From Alnus glutinosa (Eukaryota > Streptophyta > Magnoliopsida > Fagales > Betulaceae), in assembly GCF_958979055.1 (NCBI RefSeq), contig NC_084889.1:31313261-31377260 (forward strand): a stretch of DNA of 64,000 bases, given 5' to 3'. The notes beneath the pieces are model-generated. The model worked only from the letters and a program-made list of their open reading frames with translations. It did not search any database and was not told the origin of the DNA. Of the stretch, positions 47,960-60,800 are shown in pieces; the stretch's first letter is position 1, and every line of letters starts with the position of its first letter. The translations under genes were made by a program, and so were the position numbers.

Positions 47960-48140
47960 TGAGATTACCTAAGATGCTAGCAGAGAGAGAGAGGAGTTGT
48001 GCGGTTGAGCGTGAAGGAGAAGATGAGAGAAGCTGTCGCCCGTCTGTATTTGAGGAGAAGACGAAACTCCCGTAAAAAAGAGCGAGTGTCGGGCTTGCGG
48101 GAGGAACGAACGAGAGTAATGAGCGTGGGGGAAAATGATT
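47960..48140 (-). promoter_or_regulatory. Probable 5' leader of the transposon genes
   Basis: On the minus strand the CT-rich sequence just inside the right end (ctctctctctgctagcatct) resembles a plant 5' UTR. It ends at a possible donor (TTAG|GTAATC near 47967), so a leader intron may span the EFL1 fragment up to the transposase start at 46587. This is inferred from composition and one splice motif only. Confidence 0.35.
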
Positions 48141-48487
48141 TACGGAAATAAAAAGCGTAAATCATTTTCCAAATTTTGTTAACTAATTTTGGTCAAATCG
48201 AAATCAATTTACGGTTGACTAATATTTACGCCCCAACCAAACACCGGAAAATACGGAAATTATTTTCCAGAAATCAATTTACGCCGAAACAAACGGAGCA
48301 TAAAAAAAAAAAAAAAAAACAATTTTATGTAAAAATACATTGATGTTTTGAGGACACGATTTTAGCTTTTTACTTTTTTTAATAGATGACAAATTGACAA
48401 TTCAATACCAAGGAAACAAATTAGATAGAAAAAACCATTCAAAGGGAAAGTAGAACAAAGGAGAAAATTTGGAAATAACCGCCCATT

Positions 48488-48710
48488 TATACTCTATTTA
48501 TTTCGACGTAAAATATTTTTTGTCGTAAAATATTTTTAACGAAATTATTTTTCAAAAAAATAATATTTTCTGGCGTTTGGCTCGTACGAAAAAATCACCA
48601 ACAGCTTAAAATAGAATCTGGTGACGTCCGGCTGCCATCGCCGGAATCCATACAGTTTGGCTAGTTTTGCTGGAATCCGGCAGAAATTTCCAAATTTTGG
48701 CACTGGACGA
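48488..48710. mobile_element. Related Harbinger end (truncated or non-autonomous copy)
   Basis: The start tatttatttcgacgtaaaat and the following gtcgtaaaat, ttttcaa and ggcgtttgg match the left end of the 43590-48300 element with substitutions. A ccggaatcc-rich stretch follows. No matching right end or transposase was found, so it looks truncated or diverged. Confidence 0.6.
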
Positions 48711-48779
48711 ATTTAACTATTGCTCAAGCTTATGTTTGTGCATGTAAATGGCAGCACAAGCATGTGCACAAGGGATACC

Positions 48780-51735
48780 GTTGATCTACCATCTCCCATA
48801 TATGCATATACTTTCATCAAACTTAACTATTTGACGTGCATCGTACATGTGGTCAATCTCAAACTCCAACTCATTTTGCCACCTACTTGTACAGTTTCTT
48901 ACTTCATCATTTGATCTTTTCAACTTCTTCTGAATCTTGGGACATATTTTGTGAGTAGAGGCTCGAATTCCGTCTCTTTTCTGCTTGATTTCTGTCATCA
49001 ACTACCGCCGAATCATTTATAGCAGGGTCAAGAGGAGCTTGTCCCTAGATCACTTGATCCATGCATTGAATGTTTTCGCAATACTATTCAGAAGCATATC
49101 ACTCTTGGAATGGGTAGAAAAGGCATGTGTAGACCATGATGTAGGGTTGACATCATTAAGATATTTATAGGCATATGCATCCATACCTTGAATCACTTTT
49201 ATGTGATGCTGATGCTGAAAAACTGTGGCATTTGATGCCCATGCAGTTGCCCACAATTCATCCTTAAATACTTTTCCCATGAATCCATTTCCCTTGAAGT
49301 TTGCATATAGGTGACGCACACAAAATTGATGCTCAGTATGTGGCAACAAATGATCTACTGTGTTGCCAAGCCCCCGCACATATGCTAAAAAAATATATCA
49401 ATAAAGTTCACAAAACCAAAAAAGTATAAAATAAAAAAGTAATAAACATGTAAACATGATTGATGCTAATTACCTTATATCGGTCAGACATAATAGTCCA
49501 GCCACAACCTTCGCCACTACCAACATAAATATCATCAACAAGAGTACATATAAACCACTCTCAACAAGCCCAATGAAGTAAACGTATGTTAGTAATAATT
49601 ATGTAGCGTCAAATCTATTGAATGCTTTTTCGTCCTCTCATTTTTTTCTTTTTTCGACTGATCTGTAATCTATTTACTAAACTTATTATTCAAAACGAAT
49701 CTCCTCCTTCAATTCAATGACCATGAGCATGTTTAGGCCATTGTTTATAGTGCTAAGTTATTATTATATTGTTTTTTGGGTTTTGTGGTGTGAATAACCT
49801 AATGCACGAAAATTGTAAACGTCATTGTCGTTGATTCTCAGTCTCATGAAAGACAGCAAAGCCAGTCTTATTCAATTTGCTTGATTCATCAATGCGTCAT
49901 TTACTGTAGTTTGTTTTTCTCTTTTTATGGAAAATCCTGCTCTGTCTTTTCCATCTCCCTCCCTCCCTTTCTCTCTCTAAAAGCATGCGAGGATGGGAAC
50001 TTTTAAGCCAAAACTTTAATTTTTATTGCTTAATTAAAGCCTAATGGTTACTGAAATTTATAGATCTGTAAAGCTATTGCATACGCAATGGAGAACATAT
50101 TATCATTTCCATCCTTCCCAATAGCACACAACAACTGAAACCCCCCCCCCCCCCCCCCCCCACACATTTCCCTTTAAGCTGGCAAGCATCCAAACTCAAT
50201 ATTGGTCTACAACCATATTTGAAACCTTTATTGCATGCATCTAAGCATGAATACATCCGCTGGAAGCAGGGTCCTTCCATTTGCACGTATGCACTACTAC
50301 GGGGATTTGACCTCAATATGGCCTCACAGTAATCCCTTGCACGGTGGTATTGCTCCGTATGAGAACCAAAAATTGCCATCAATGCCATTCTTTTTGCTCT
50401 CCAGCATCGGCCTAAAGGAACATCAATGTTGTGGTCTCTCTTCACCCTTTGTTGCAATGCATATGGGGTCTATGTGGGATCATCCTTGAAATCAGGAATA
50501 TACTGGGTGGCAAGAAACTCCACATCAGCCCTTGTGTTCTCATATCAGTTCCCGCATTAATGGTCCGGTACAAAAGTTTTAATCTGTATTGCTCATTTCT
50601 TTGCATCCAAAGATGCATGAATCCTCCAAATACAATCTTGCTATTTGCAAGCTATTTGCAAACTATAGCCACCCTCACTCTATCATTGTGCTTGTATTTG
50701 AAATCAAACTCATATTGCACAAGCATACCATTTTAGTGCCTTTTTAAAAGACACGAGTATCAGTAAACAAGTCCTTTTTATCTAACACGATTGGTCTTCG
50801 CATGTCATGGCTCTCATTGAAATCACGTTACTTTTTCTTTCTTCGGCTTGTCCCCTCATCACTAGACCAATCCAAACTCGCCAACTCTTCACTCTTCATG
50901 TGCAATGTTTGCATGATGCTCTGAATCTACATACTTTCCCCACCAAGCATCCATGTAGTCATGTTTAATGGGGACATTAACTGAGAACAAATCCTCATCA
51001 TCATTTGTTATCTCGAAATCACTCAACTGTAGTTATTCTTCGTCTATTACATATGTCAAACCACTATCTTGACTCATTCTAGCAGTGGCAACCCCCCCAT
51101 TTTCCTTCTGTTACTAGTGGCAGCTCCCTTTCCCCATAGCCATAGGTTTTGTCACAGAAGCCTTCTTTTTTGAATGTATAGCAGCCTTGTTTTTTGAAGT
51201 TTTTGATGCAGCAACCTTTTCCACTTCAACATCCACATAAATATCATCCCCCTCAGCATGGCCAACATTTGCATGATCATTCACATGACCATTTTGAACA
51301 TCACCATCTGGCTCATCAGGATGTGGACCAGGCGGTGGCAAGAATAGTACTTCCCCAACAAGATTTGACTCATCAACCCTATGTTCAATATATTTGTTTA
51401 ACACTTTTCAATTCATAAATTTCAACGATATTCAGAGAATCCACTACCTGTTCATCATTTGTCAACGGCTTCCCTAATTCATCCATGTCATTGCCATCCA
51501 TCTTATATCAGTATCTTAGGTCTACATACTCAAGATCCCGAACAAGATCCTCAATTTCCCACACCAAAAGGAAATCAGTATCATAATCTTTGATTTCATC
51601 TGTCATACCCTCAACATACATAAGCCCAGGATTGTGTAGCACTATTCCACCGTGGTGAATGGTTACATCGACTAACATATCTGCAGATGGGGTTATGAAT
51701 GAACGAGAGTTTGAGTTTTATCAGTTATTGACAAT
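48780..51735 (-). pseudogene. Decayed Mutator-like (MULE) transposase
   Basis: Minus-strand fragments in order match a MuDR-type transposase: an N-terminal HHGG-type PB1-like piece (VTIHHGGIVLHNPGLMYVEG, about 51670-51600); a zinc-binding MuDR piece (DCIWRIHASLDAKKWAIQIK, about 50640-50560); VKRDHNIDVPLGRCWRAKR (about 50450); a catalytic-domain part with VDHLLPHTEHQFCVRHLYAN, WSTHAFSTHSKSDMLLNSIAKTFN (about 49370-49050); and a C-terminal ICPKIQKKL piece with a CTSRW remnant (about 48950-48880). Stops, frameshifts, an unrelated ~500-bp insertion (about 49520-50060) and a 21-base poly(C) run (50141-50161) show that it is inactive. Its terminal repeats were not identified. Confidence 0.85.
50141..50161. 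repeat. Poly(C) run of 21 bases
   Basis: Uninterrupted C21 inside the dead MULE transposase; read on the minus strand it codes for a Gly run. Confidence 0.9.
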
Positions 51736-52239
51736 TATAACAAAAGACAAAAAAAAAAAAAAAAAAAATGACGTTGATAATTAGGCAGGGTTTACAGAAT
51801 AAGTTTGCATGTAATATTTACTATACGTTGCATATGTTCAAAAGTTACTAATTAACATGCAGCAACATAAATTGGAGGAGTAAACACACGAATATGAAAA
51901 ACTTAAGGACAACAATCTCTACTACTGTAAAAAAATGTGTGAAAATGGCTCATCACCACACGCACATCAAGTAGTAAAATGCACAAAAAAAATAAAAAAT
52001 TGAGGGATCACAAATGTTGAAAACTGAACCCAACCCCCACTGCTCCACATGCTAACTTCTTACTTTATTCTCACCACTTGTTTTTCAAGCAATCCCAACA
52101 TCCACATCTGACCCACATGTCCTAGAAATTGACCACATACAAACAGATATTCACTTCCCACTTCCGACAACTCACAATAACAAATATCAAAATCAAAAGT
52201 ATATAAAGTTGTTACACAATATCATTTCATAACCCAACA

Positions 52240-53460
52240 TCACTTTTCGGACAAATGAACCCAAAACCCTAAATTGGGAAAAACAACAACATAAAATTGA
52301 TGCAGGAGGATCCGAGTCAGATGACGCTGAACTGTCAGATTGCACATTAATGGCCCTGAGATACCTGGAGCAGGTGGATCAGCGCAAAATTGGCAAGAAA
52401 TCATAATCTGGCCTAATTTGGGCAATTTCCGAATGTGCTGCAGTGATTTGGCCATAACTTTGGCTACGAGTATCCGATTCGCGCGTATGACTCCAATTCG
52501 GAAAGCTCTCTTCGGCGCGCACGCCATGGCCACCAAACTACGCTCGGTGCGCCTCGTTTCAAGCCCCAAAATCCACTGTTTTCCTTGTCAAAACCCTAAT
52601 TTTAGATATTTTTTACCATTTATGGTAACTTTTCGTTTATTGTTTAGGAGGTGATTCTGAGCCCGATTTGGGCCAGATTTTCGGCAGACTATTTATTTTA
52701 TTCCGTATTTCGTTTTATTAGGGTTTTTGGAGTTTTGCTATTTTTGGCAAAATTCTTCTAAAGACCTAATTTTCAGCTATTTAAGCTCGGCTTGTGGGCG
52801 TTTTCGAACAGTTTTGTTATTATTGATAATTTATCGAATTCAGAGATTTCTCTCTGTTTTTGGGGTGAATTTCATGTTTTCTTCCTTGCAATCTACTTGT
52901 TGATTAGCCTGCAGAATAATCACTATTCTGTTCCGGCGTCAAAAATCGAGAAAGAATGATTGAGAAATTACCTTCAACCTAGGGATGACGAAGACAGAGA
53001 CAGAGACGGTACTTGCAACCGAATCGGAATGAAACAGAACGGTTTCCACAGCAACGCAATCCACGACGAAGATACATACCACTTTTTGGTTGAATGGATG
53101 ATATGCCCTTGTGTTTTTCAGAATATTCTATATTTCATCCTTGATTCTATGAAAATAATAATAATAATAATAATTCAAAGTGCCGCCTATTTCCAATAGA
53201 GACGATTTTGGGCTGAGGTGTAAAGCCAAAAATGAAACGGCGTCATTTTTAGGCTGAGTTGTCGATGCTTATGTGGACAAATAGAGACTCAGCCAAACGA
53301 AATTTGGAAAATTGGACGAAAAAGTGACGGAATGACTCTATTCAAAATCGTGAAACAATTAAAGAGTCAATATTGAAAATTAAAAAGTGAAAGACTATTT
53401 TCAAATCGCGCTCAGACTCAGGGAGTTATTATACATTTATCCAAAATAAAATTATTCTTA
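52240..53460. other. Unclassified repeat-like sequence
   Basis: Composition is higher in GC than the surroundings (for example 52450-52560, with gcgcgtatgactccaattcgg). Such stretches are often parts of LTR elements or MULE ends, but I find no coding domain or paired termini. It ends with an ATA-repeat (53151-53173) and AT-rich DNA. Confidence 0.35.
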
Positions 53461-54822
53461 TGGTACATTCTATGTTTTCCCCAATCCCACAAAGTTCTCG
53501 ATCCCCCCAAGGTTCTTGAAAGAGTACTGATATATAGAACACCTTTTTCTTACAATCATCCTACAAAGTTGGCTTAACAGTTTTAACCAATTTTTGATAA
53601 TCTTTATTTAAAGAAAAAATCAGTAGTTAATTGGGACTATCACATCAGCTTTGTAGAATAGTTGTAGAATAAAAATGTGGTATATAACATTATTTTAATT
53701 ATAATATTCACATCAATATTTATAAGTTTTAAAATACTCTTAAATTTTCTATAATTTATTATCATCACATACAATAAATGATAAGTTAGTAAATATGGCA
53801 AATATTGAAATAACAAAATTTCAATAATTTAACTTGAAAACAATAATTTAGATTTCAAATAATTCCTCAAAAATTTTAAAAGATCCTGATCTAATGGTAC
53901 CATAGTTGAGACAGAAAAAAAAAATTAAATAATATCTCCAGAAAAGGCCATTTATAACTTTGATCTAACAACACTATCCAGGTAGGCAAAAACTTTAACA
54001 TGAAGAGATTACTTGAAATGGAAGTATTTCGTGGTCCAATTTTTTTTTGTTGGTTACATTTACCGAGGAATAGGTGTCATGTCATTTAAATTATAAATAA
54101 CATACCAACATATACACAATTTGATAGAATTTGGCTGGGGTGATCTTAAAAAACTACATAAGATCTTCTGTAATTTTTTCATCGGTTCAAACTTAATTTC
54201 AAGTTTTCCGTGAGTAAGAAAGAGAGCGGAATTAAACATAAACTGTTAAAAAAACTACAGAAGATTTTCTGCAAAAAAAAAAATTTATGACACTTGAGCC
54301 AAATCCCATTAGATATGTGAAATTTAGTATAAACTATAAAATAAATCTTCATTTCACTTTACACTAGATGCATTAATGTAGGATATGAATTATTGTATTA
54401 CTCACTTTCATGGTAAACAAGTAAATTTATGTTACATACCATTTTTTTATCATTTCAAAGTTGATGTACCTTTTAAAATCACCATTAGATTTTGGATAGA
54501 CAATTATTAAATTTTAATCCAATAATGATTTTAAAAGTCATATAAACTTTAAGAAGATAAAAATAAGATAAAATGATGATACATAGCATTACTCAAACAA
54601 GCATTCCCCAATTCATCTAATTTCTCACCCAAAAAATAAAAAATAAACCTAGTCCAAAGAATTGCACCTGTTAATTGAATATGTAACTTTACATCAGTTT
54701 ATGATTACAATTTCATCTAATTTCATGGCATTATTGGTAGATCTGTGGCCTTTTTTGGGCCGTTGGCATGAGAAGATTTCTGTATTATTGGAGCCTAAAG
54801 AGGGTCATGACTAAAAATTTCA
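53461..54822. other. AT-rich spacer 3' of the APEM9-like gene
   Basis: No supported gene. It has small inverted pairs (for example 54450-54560, like the foldback at 5313-5490) and presumably the 3' UTR of the gene ending at 54823. Confidence 0.4.
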
Positions 54823-57800
54823 TCACTGCCCTCCGCGAGTCGCAGCAGCAAGAGGTTGAACAGCAGCTAGAGGATTCACTTGGTATGAAAACGCAAGCTG
54901 CCACAGATCTACCAAGGCTTTCGTCAACAACAGTGCTTGTCTTGTAACAATCCTGAAACAAATACATTTCACCAAAACTTCAGATTACTTTTTCCTTTTT
55001 TTCTTTATGATTAGACAGAAAAAGGCAAAGCCCTCATAGGCGAAAAGCATACAAGTAAAACATCATATCTTGCATAGGTGAATTAGGTTCTCTACAAACT
55101 ACCCTTCAGCCTTTTCATTCCATTAAGGCTTTTTACTGCATTACAATATATATGAATGGTTTCAACAAAATGATACCATGGAAATTATTAAAGCTCTCAA
55201 TTGGCCATATATATATATATATACCTATAAATATTTGCATGGAGAGAATATCCGACTGATACATTATAGAACTTGAAGCTTAAGAACATTGATATTTTGT
55301 CACAAAAACATTTCCGTAGTCTTCCAAAGAATACAGTAATTCAAAAATAGGAGGTTTTTTTACTAATGAATCGATATTCAAAATCATGCCATTCTGAATA
55401 CCTTTCTCTATCAAAGTATTGGGTTTCTAAATTCTCTTAGGGCCCCCTGGAATTCCTTCCAAAGCCTGTTGAATAATTTTTATGGATTCTGTCATTTCAC
55501 CAATTCAGATTAAACAACGAGCTAATGAATCCCCCTTTTTTGGCCATTGGACTTCCCAATCTAATTCGTAGTTTTCTGAGAAAATTCTTCTGAGGAAATA
55601 TAAATACCGTGTGGATTAAGTCCTCAAATCTACTTTTTATAAAACAAATAAATCGTACTTACATGAAGAACATCCTATTGCCAGTACAACAACCATCTCC
55701 CCTATTCGACATAGTGTGTTGAAAGCGTACTTTTGCTTTTTATTCTTGTTGTTGGTTCACATCTCCAAGAACACGCCCAAATTCACCTATTTTGCCATGC
55801 CAGAAACATTATATTTAACTACTGTGTAAGGTACTGACACCCTTTTCTGATACTAGTATCACATAGACACCAACAACCAGAAAGTGCACTTCTAGGTAGA
55901 CAAACATCAACAGCAAGTTACATCTTTTATGCAGCATTTACCCTATTTCAGAATGTATTTAACTCAAATCAGCACAATTATACATCTGCTAACAACATTC
56001 CAGTCCATATGAGCACAATTCGAACAGAATGTACTGACATTCAAATTATCTACAGTCATAATTACCCAACAAAACAACCCCCAACCCATCAGCAGACGAA
56101 AGGTATAACAATCCAAGAGAATAATGCCCTTGAATACATTGCCTACATCTTGCTAATGACAAGCTCCAATCCCTCATAAGCCCTGTTTTTGCTATTCATT
56201 CATAGAAACCACATCAGACAGGAAGACATTGCTCTCCAAGCTACTTGAATTCTACCACCTCTTGTCCATCACTCACCTTAAAACTACCTTGCTTTCTTAG
56301 AACAACTACTACAGAGTTCGTCCATGCAGTGATGTAGAAAATTACTAAACTTTTGAAAGTAAAATAATGATGATTATGATAAATAATAACAATAAAAATA
56401 ATTTTTGAAAGTAAATTGTACTTTACGATTTAGGATTGACATATCTCAAAGTACTTCTTTAGGCTCCGTTGTGGCCAACAAGGAGTTACCTTCAAGTGGT
56501 AACCCTGGCTTCACCAATGTCGGGTGTACACGCAATCTACTAGGTGATAGCCCCTTCTCAAGCATCTTTCAGCATAGTTGCCCCAGCTATCCATCTTTGT
56601 ATTTTACACGGTACCCATAAACATTCACATTGTTTTCTGAGTAAAGTTGACAATTCTTTACATGACCCGCGAACCGAAACGAACTTAACACGAAATTAAC
56701 GGGTTATGGTTGATGGGTTTGATCCGTTTAATTAAATGATTCTGGTTATAATTGACCTATATTGTTTTATACTCATGCCTCGACACGATCTCTTGAACCT
56801 AACACGAAATTAGTAGATTATTGTTGAGAAGTCTGACCCATTTAAATAAATAGGTCGGGTTAGGGTTGACATATAGTCTTATACTCATGCATCGACCCGA
56901 CCCGAACCCGACAAGTGAACATGAATTGTCATTCCTATCTATAAGTGCCACAAGATCCAACTCTTCTAATAAATAGTACACATGCTCCATTATATAACCA
57001 TAGTCTATGGCATCATACCTCCTAAACCTTGGTATCAGTTGAATCGTCTATGATACCACTAAACAGTAAATGAACATTTAGAATGAATTATGATAATAAC
57101 AATAACAACAACAAAAATAACAACCCCAACAACAACAACTACATGGGATATTTGAATGCAGCTATTAGCGTAAGTGGATTTAAATAAACTTTTTCATAAA
57201 TCCCAAGCCTCCTCCAATTCACCATTCTACTGCAAATCCAATTTATGATTACTAGGAAGAAGAGATGTCATTTCAGCCAAATAAAATAAAGGGCATTTTA
57301 AACAGGTTTTACTTAGAGCACTTCATACTCACAGAGAGCAACAACCAAGTAAGATTTTGAATCGAAAGACAAAAGGAACACATTTTATGACCTATGACTT
57401 GAAGTCATTCATGTAGACCAAAAAGAAGAGAATATATTACCTCTTTAAACCAGCTTTTTTCTTCCGGAGAACATGAAATATGAGCAAGATCAAGCTGCCT
57501 ACCACAATCTTTCTATTAGATATGACCAACCGAGAATTACCAAATTTCAAAGTGATGGTACGGTACCACCAAAAACACGGCTCAAATCGTTCAGATAATT
57601 TTAAAACTGCTTGTTTTGTGACATTCTGTTGCTTAGGCTCACATTTGGCTTTTAGAGAACCCTCAGACACATTTAGTTCTTTTGGTGATGAAAAGTGAGC
57701 ATGGTTATCTGCCGGTAGAGGTGAGGGCCCTTGTGACAAGTTGATGGCTTTAAGTGAATGGAGGGAGTGTAATTTCCTCAGAAGTACCTATAGAAAGTAC

Positions 57801-60800
57801 AAGCAAAATATAAGAAGTAATATTCTTGTTATCTATCAACAAAGTCAATCTAACTTTTTGGGCCATTTGGAAACAACCTGGAAAATGAAATAATTAGATT
57901 TGAATTTCCATGAAGAATGTATAATAAATCAAACATGAAGTCATCGCCATGATTAGGAAATAATTATTCAAATTATGGATTGGCCTTACTTGACCATGCA
58001 TTATGAAATAGCTAACAACATATTATATTGGGTTTTTATATATATCTTATGTACTAGGGTTGCGCCCCTCTGCGCTTATCAATGCATGAGTTATTTATCC
58101 AAAAAATTTCTGGCACATACTATATGTCATCTCCAAGTTGCAAAGTGCTTTCATCAAGGGGAGACAAATTCAAGATCCGATTCTTATTGCCAATAAATGC
58201 CTTGATAGTTGGCTTAGATCGGGGGAGCCAAGTGTCATTTGTAAAATGGACTTGAAAAAAGCTTATGATCATGTAAATTGGGATTTTTTGTTATATATGC
58301 TGAGGAGCTGCGGTTTTGGGGTTTCTAAAGTCGTGAGAGCAATTGAGGAAGATGTCTTCAAAGATTGAACCCAATACCATGGAGATTGCATCCTATCAAG
58401 TATGATGCCAGAAGATGTATTCACAGACTGGGGTGCGTACCTAAATTGGGAAAATAGTGTTCTTGGATAGCCCATTGTATCTCCTCTGTGCGGTTTTCGA
58501 TTTTGGTTAATGGCTCTCCCATTGGGTTTTTTAGTAGTTCCTATGGTTTGAGACAATGGGATCCTCTCTCTCCTTTGTTGTTTGTTTTTGTGATGGAGGC
58601 TTTGAGTCGTATAATTTTTGTTGCGGTTAATGGGGGTTTGCTAGAAGGTTTCACAGTTGGCAACACTAGTGTCTCTTTCTGTTGTTTGAAGCTATCTCGG
58701 GATTGAAGGTTAACTTGGCTAAGTCTGAACTAATTCATAATTCCTATGGGGAACCTTGAACTAGTTGGAAGATTGGCTGGAATTCTAGGGTGTGGGGTGT
58801 CCACTCTGCCGGTTAAGTATCTTGGTCTACCATTTGGGGCTTCCTATAAGGCGAAGCATAATTTGGGATGGAGTTCTTGAGAAGATAGAATATCGGTTGA
58901 CCAATTGGAAAATGATGTATCTGTCCAAGGGGCACGGGTGGCAGAGTCACCCTTATCAAGAGCACCCTTGCTAATTTACCCACGTACTACATGTCCCTCT
59001 TCCAGCTCCAGGCGAGTGTTACTAAACGCATTGAGAAGCTACAACGTGATTTCTTATGGGGCAAGCTAGGTGAAGAGTTTAAATTTCACTTGGTGAGTTG
59101 GTCCAAAGTATGCTCTTCGATCTCTGAGGGAGGTTTGGGTATAAGAAATTTGTTGGTTTTCAATCGTGCTATGTTAGACAAGTGGATGTGGCGCTATGAA
59201 ATTGAGAGAGACGCTTGGTGGAGAATTGTGGTGGATTCAAAATATGGCAGCTTATGGGGCGGGTGGTGCTCTCTAGAGCCTGCGGGAACCTTTGGGGTGA
59301 GGTTGTGGAAGAACATTAGAAAAGGTTGGGAGTCATTCTCAAGCTTTTCTAGACTTGTGGTGCAGGATGGGACAAGGATTAGATTTTGGCATGATTTATG
59401 GTGTGGGAATACAATTCTCAAGGATGCTTTTCTTGTTCTTTTTGGTATTGCTCGATCAAATGACGCCTCTGTTGCGGCTAATGTGGAGCTCCTAGGCAGT
59501 TCTATTCAGTGGAATGTGAGCTTCACTAGAGAAGCTCATGATTGGGAGGTGGGTGTTTTTGCGTCTTTTCTACAGGTCTTGCATTTAGTTATAGTGAGAA
59601 AAGGTAGTAAAGATGAGCTTTTGTGGGTTCCCTCCAAAAGAGGTATTTTCAAGGTTAAGTCGTTCTTATGATCTTTGTGTTATGAAGAGAGTCGCTTTCC
59701 TTGGAAGAGCGTGTGGTGGACCCAGGCTCCTTTGAGGGCAGCCTTTTTTGCATGGTTGGCAGCTTTAGGCAAAATTCTTACTTTAGATAATCTCAGGAAA
59801 CAATGTTATTGTCATAGATGTTGCATGTGTAAGAGAGATAGGGAATCCGTGGACCATCTTCTTCTTCATTATGATATGGCTTCTACTTTGTGGGGTGTTC
59901 TTTTTAGCCGCTTTGAGGTGTCTTGGATTATGCCTAGATGGGTTATCGACTTATTTGCGTGTTGGTGGTCCGCTGGAAGGCCTATGAGTGCTGGGATGTG
60001 GAAAATGGTGCCCACTTGCCTTTTTTGGACTATTTGGAGGGAGATGAATAATACGAGCTTTAAGAATTTGGAGAGATCCTTGGATGATATTATTTCCTCT
60101 TTCTTGCATACTTTGTACCTTTGGACTGCGGCCTTTGTGTCCCTTCTAACGATTAGTTATGCTGATTTTCTTGTTCACTTTTCTCTTTCTAGTTAGGTGT
60201 CTCATCTTGTATACTACCGGTGTACTTAGAGGCGCCCTATGCTTTTAATAAGATTGGTTTATTACTTATCAAAAAACTTTTGATAATTCGATGTTAACAT
60301 TGCAACACCCGTGACACAAGGGGGGGGGGGGGGGGGGGGAGTAAATGAAGTTTCCACTCTATATATTAAAGCATGTCAAAAAAGTATCTAGCAAGTGTGA
60401 GACAAAATAAGTGAAGCATCCATGCTTAATGTGTAGCAATAGTACCTTCAAAACAAACAATCCAACATGAAAGTCAACATTAACAAACATAAAATTTGCC
60501 CAAATTTTCAGAGAAGAAAGAGCCCATATTTTAGAGTGTAATATTTATGGCTCAAGAAAGCTCAAAAATAAAAAATAATAATAAAAAAATAAAAAAAATT
60601 TACCCATATAAACACCACCAGTTAACTCCCAAAAGAATAGGGGGAAAAAATTAAAGGAGTTACATTTCAGCTCTTAAATCACCACCTACCCTTTTTCATC
60701 CAGGTTGACTATCTCAAATAGCAATTGTACATCACAAATAAAAGCTAACATCAACATTTGTATTAAAGGTTCAAATCCTTAATCATGTTGCTCCATTGAA

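Larger units (their letters stand above)
43590..48300 (-). mobile_element. Complete PIF/Harbinger-type DNA transposon (4.7 kb)
   Basis: The termini are inverted repeats TGCTCCGTTTGTTTCG at 43590 and its complement ending at 48300, with one change in the first 22-23 bases and weaker similarity beyond. The 3-bp target TAA flanks both sides (43587-43589 and 48301-48303). Inside are the two genes expected of an autonomous PIF/Harbinger element, a DDE transposase and a Myb/SANT-like protein, both on the minus strand and both open after splicing. The 1.7-kb leader side (46600-48300) carries a fragment of host EFL1. It inserted between the pseudouridine synthase gene and the downstream repeats, about 250 bp upstream of the start codon at 43342. 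Confidence 0.92.

Noticed and set aside
58110..60196. The two long frames (58991-59671 and 59675-60196) as host genes
   Set aside because: They are reverse-transcriptase C-terminal and zf-RVT parts of a LINE, separated by a single stop, inside an intron on the opposite strand.
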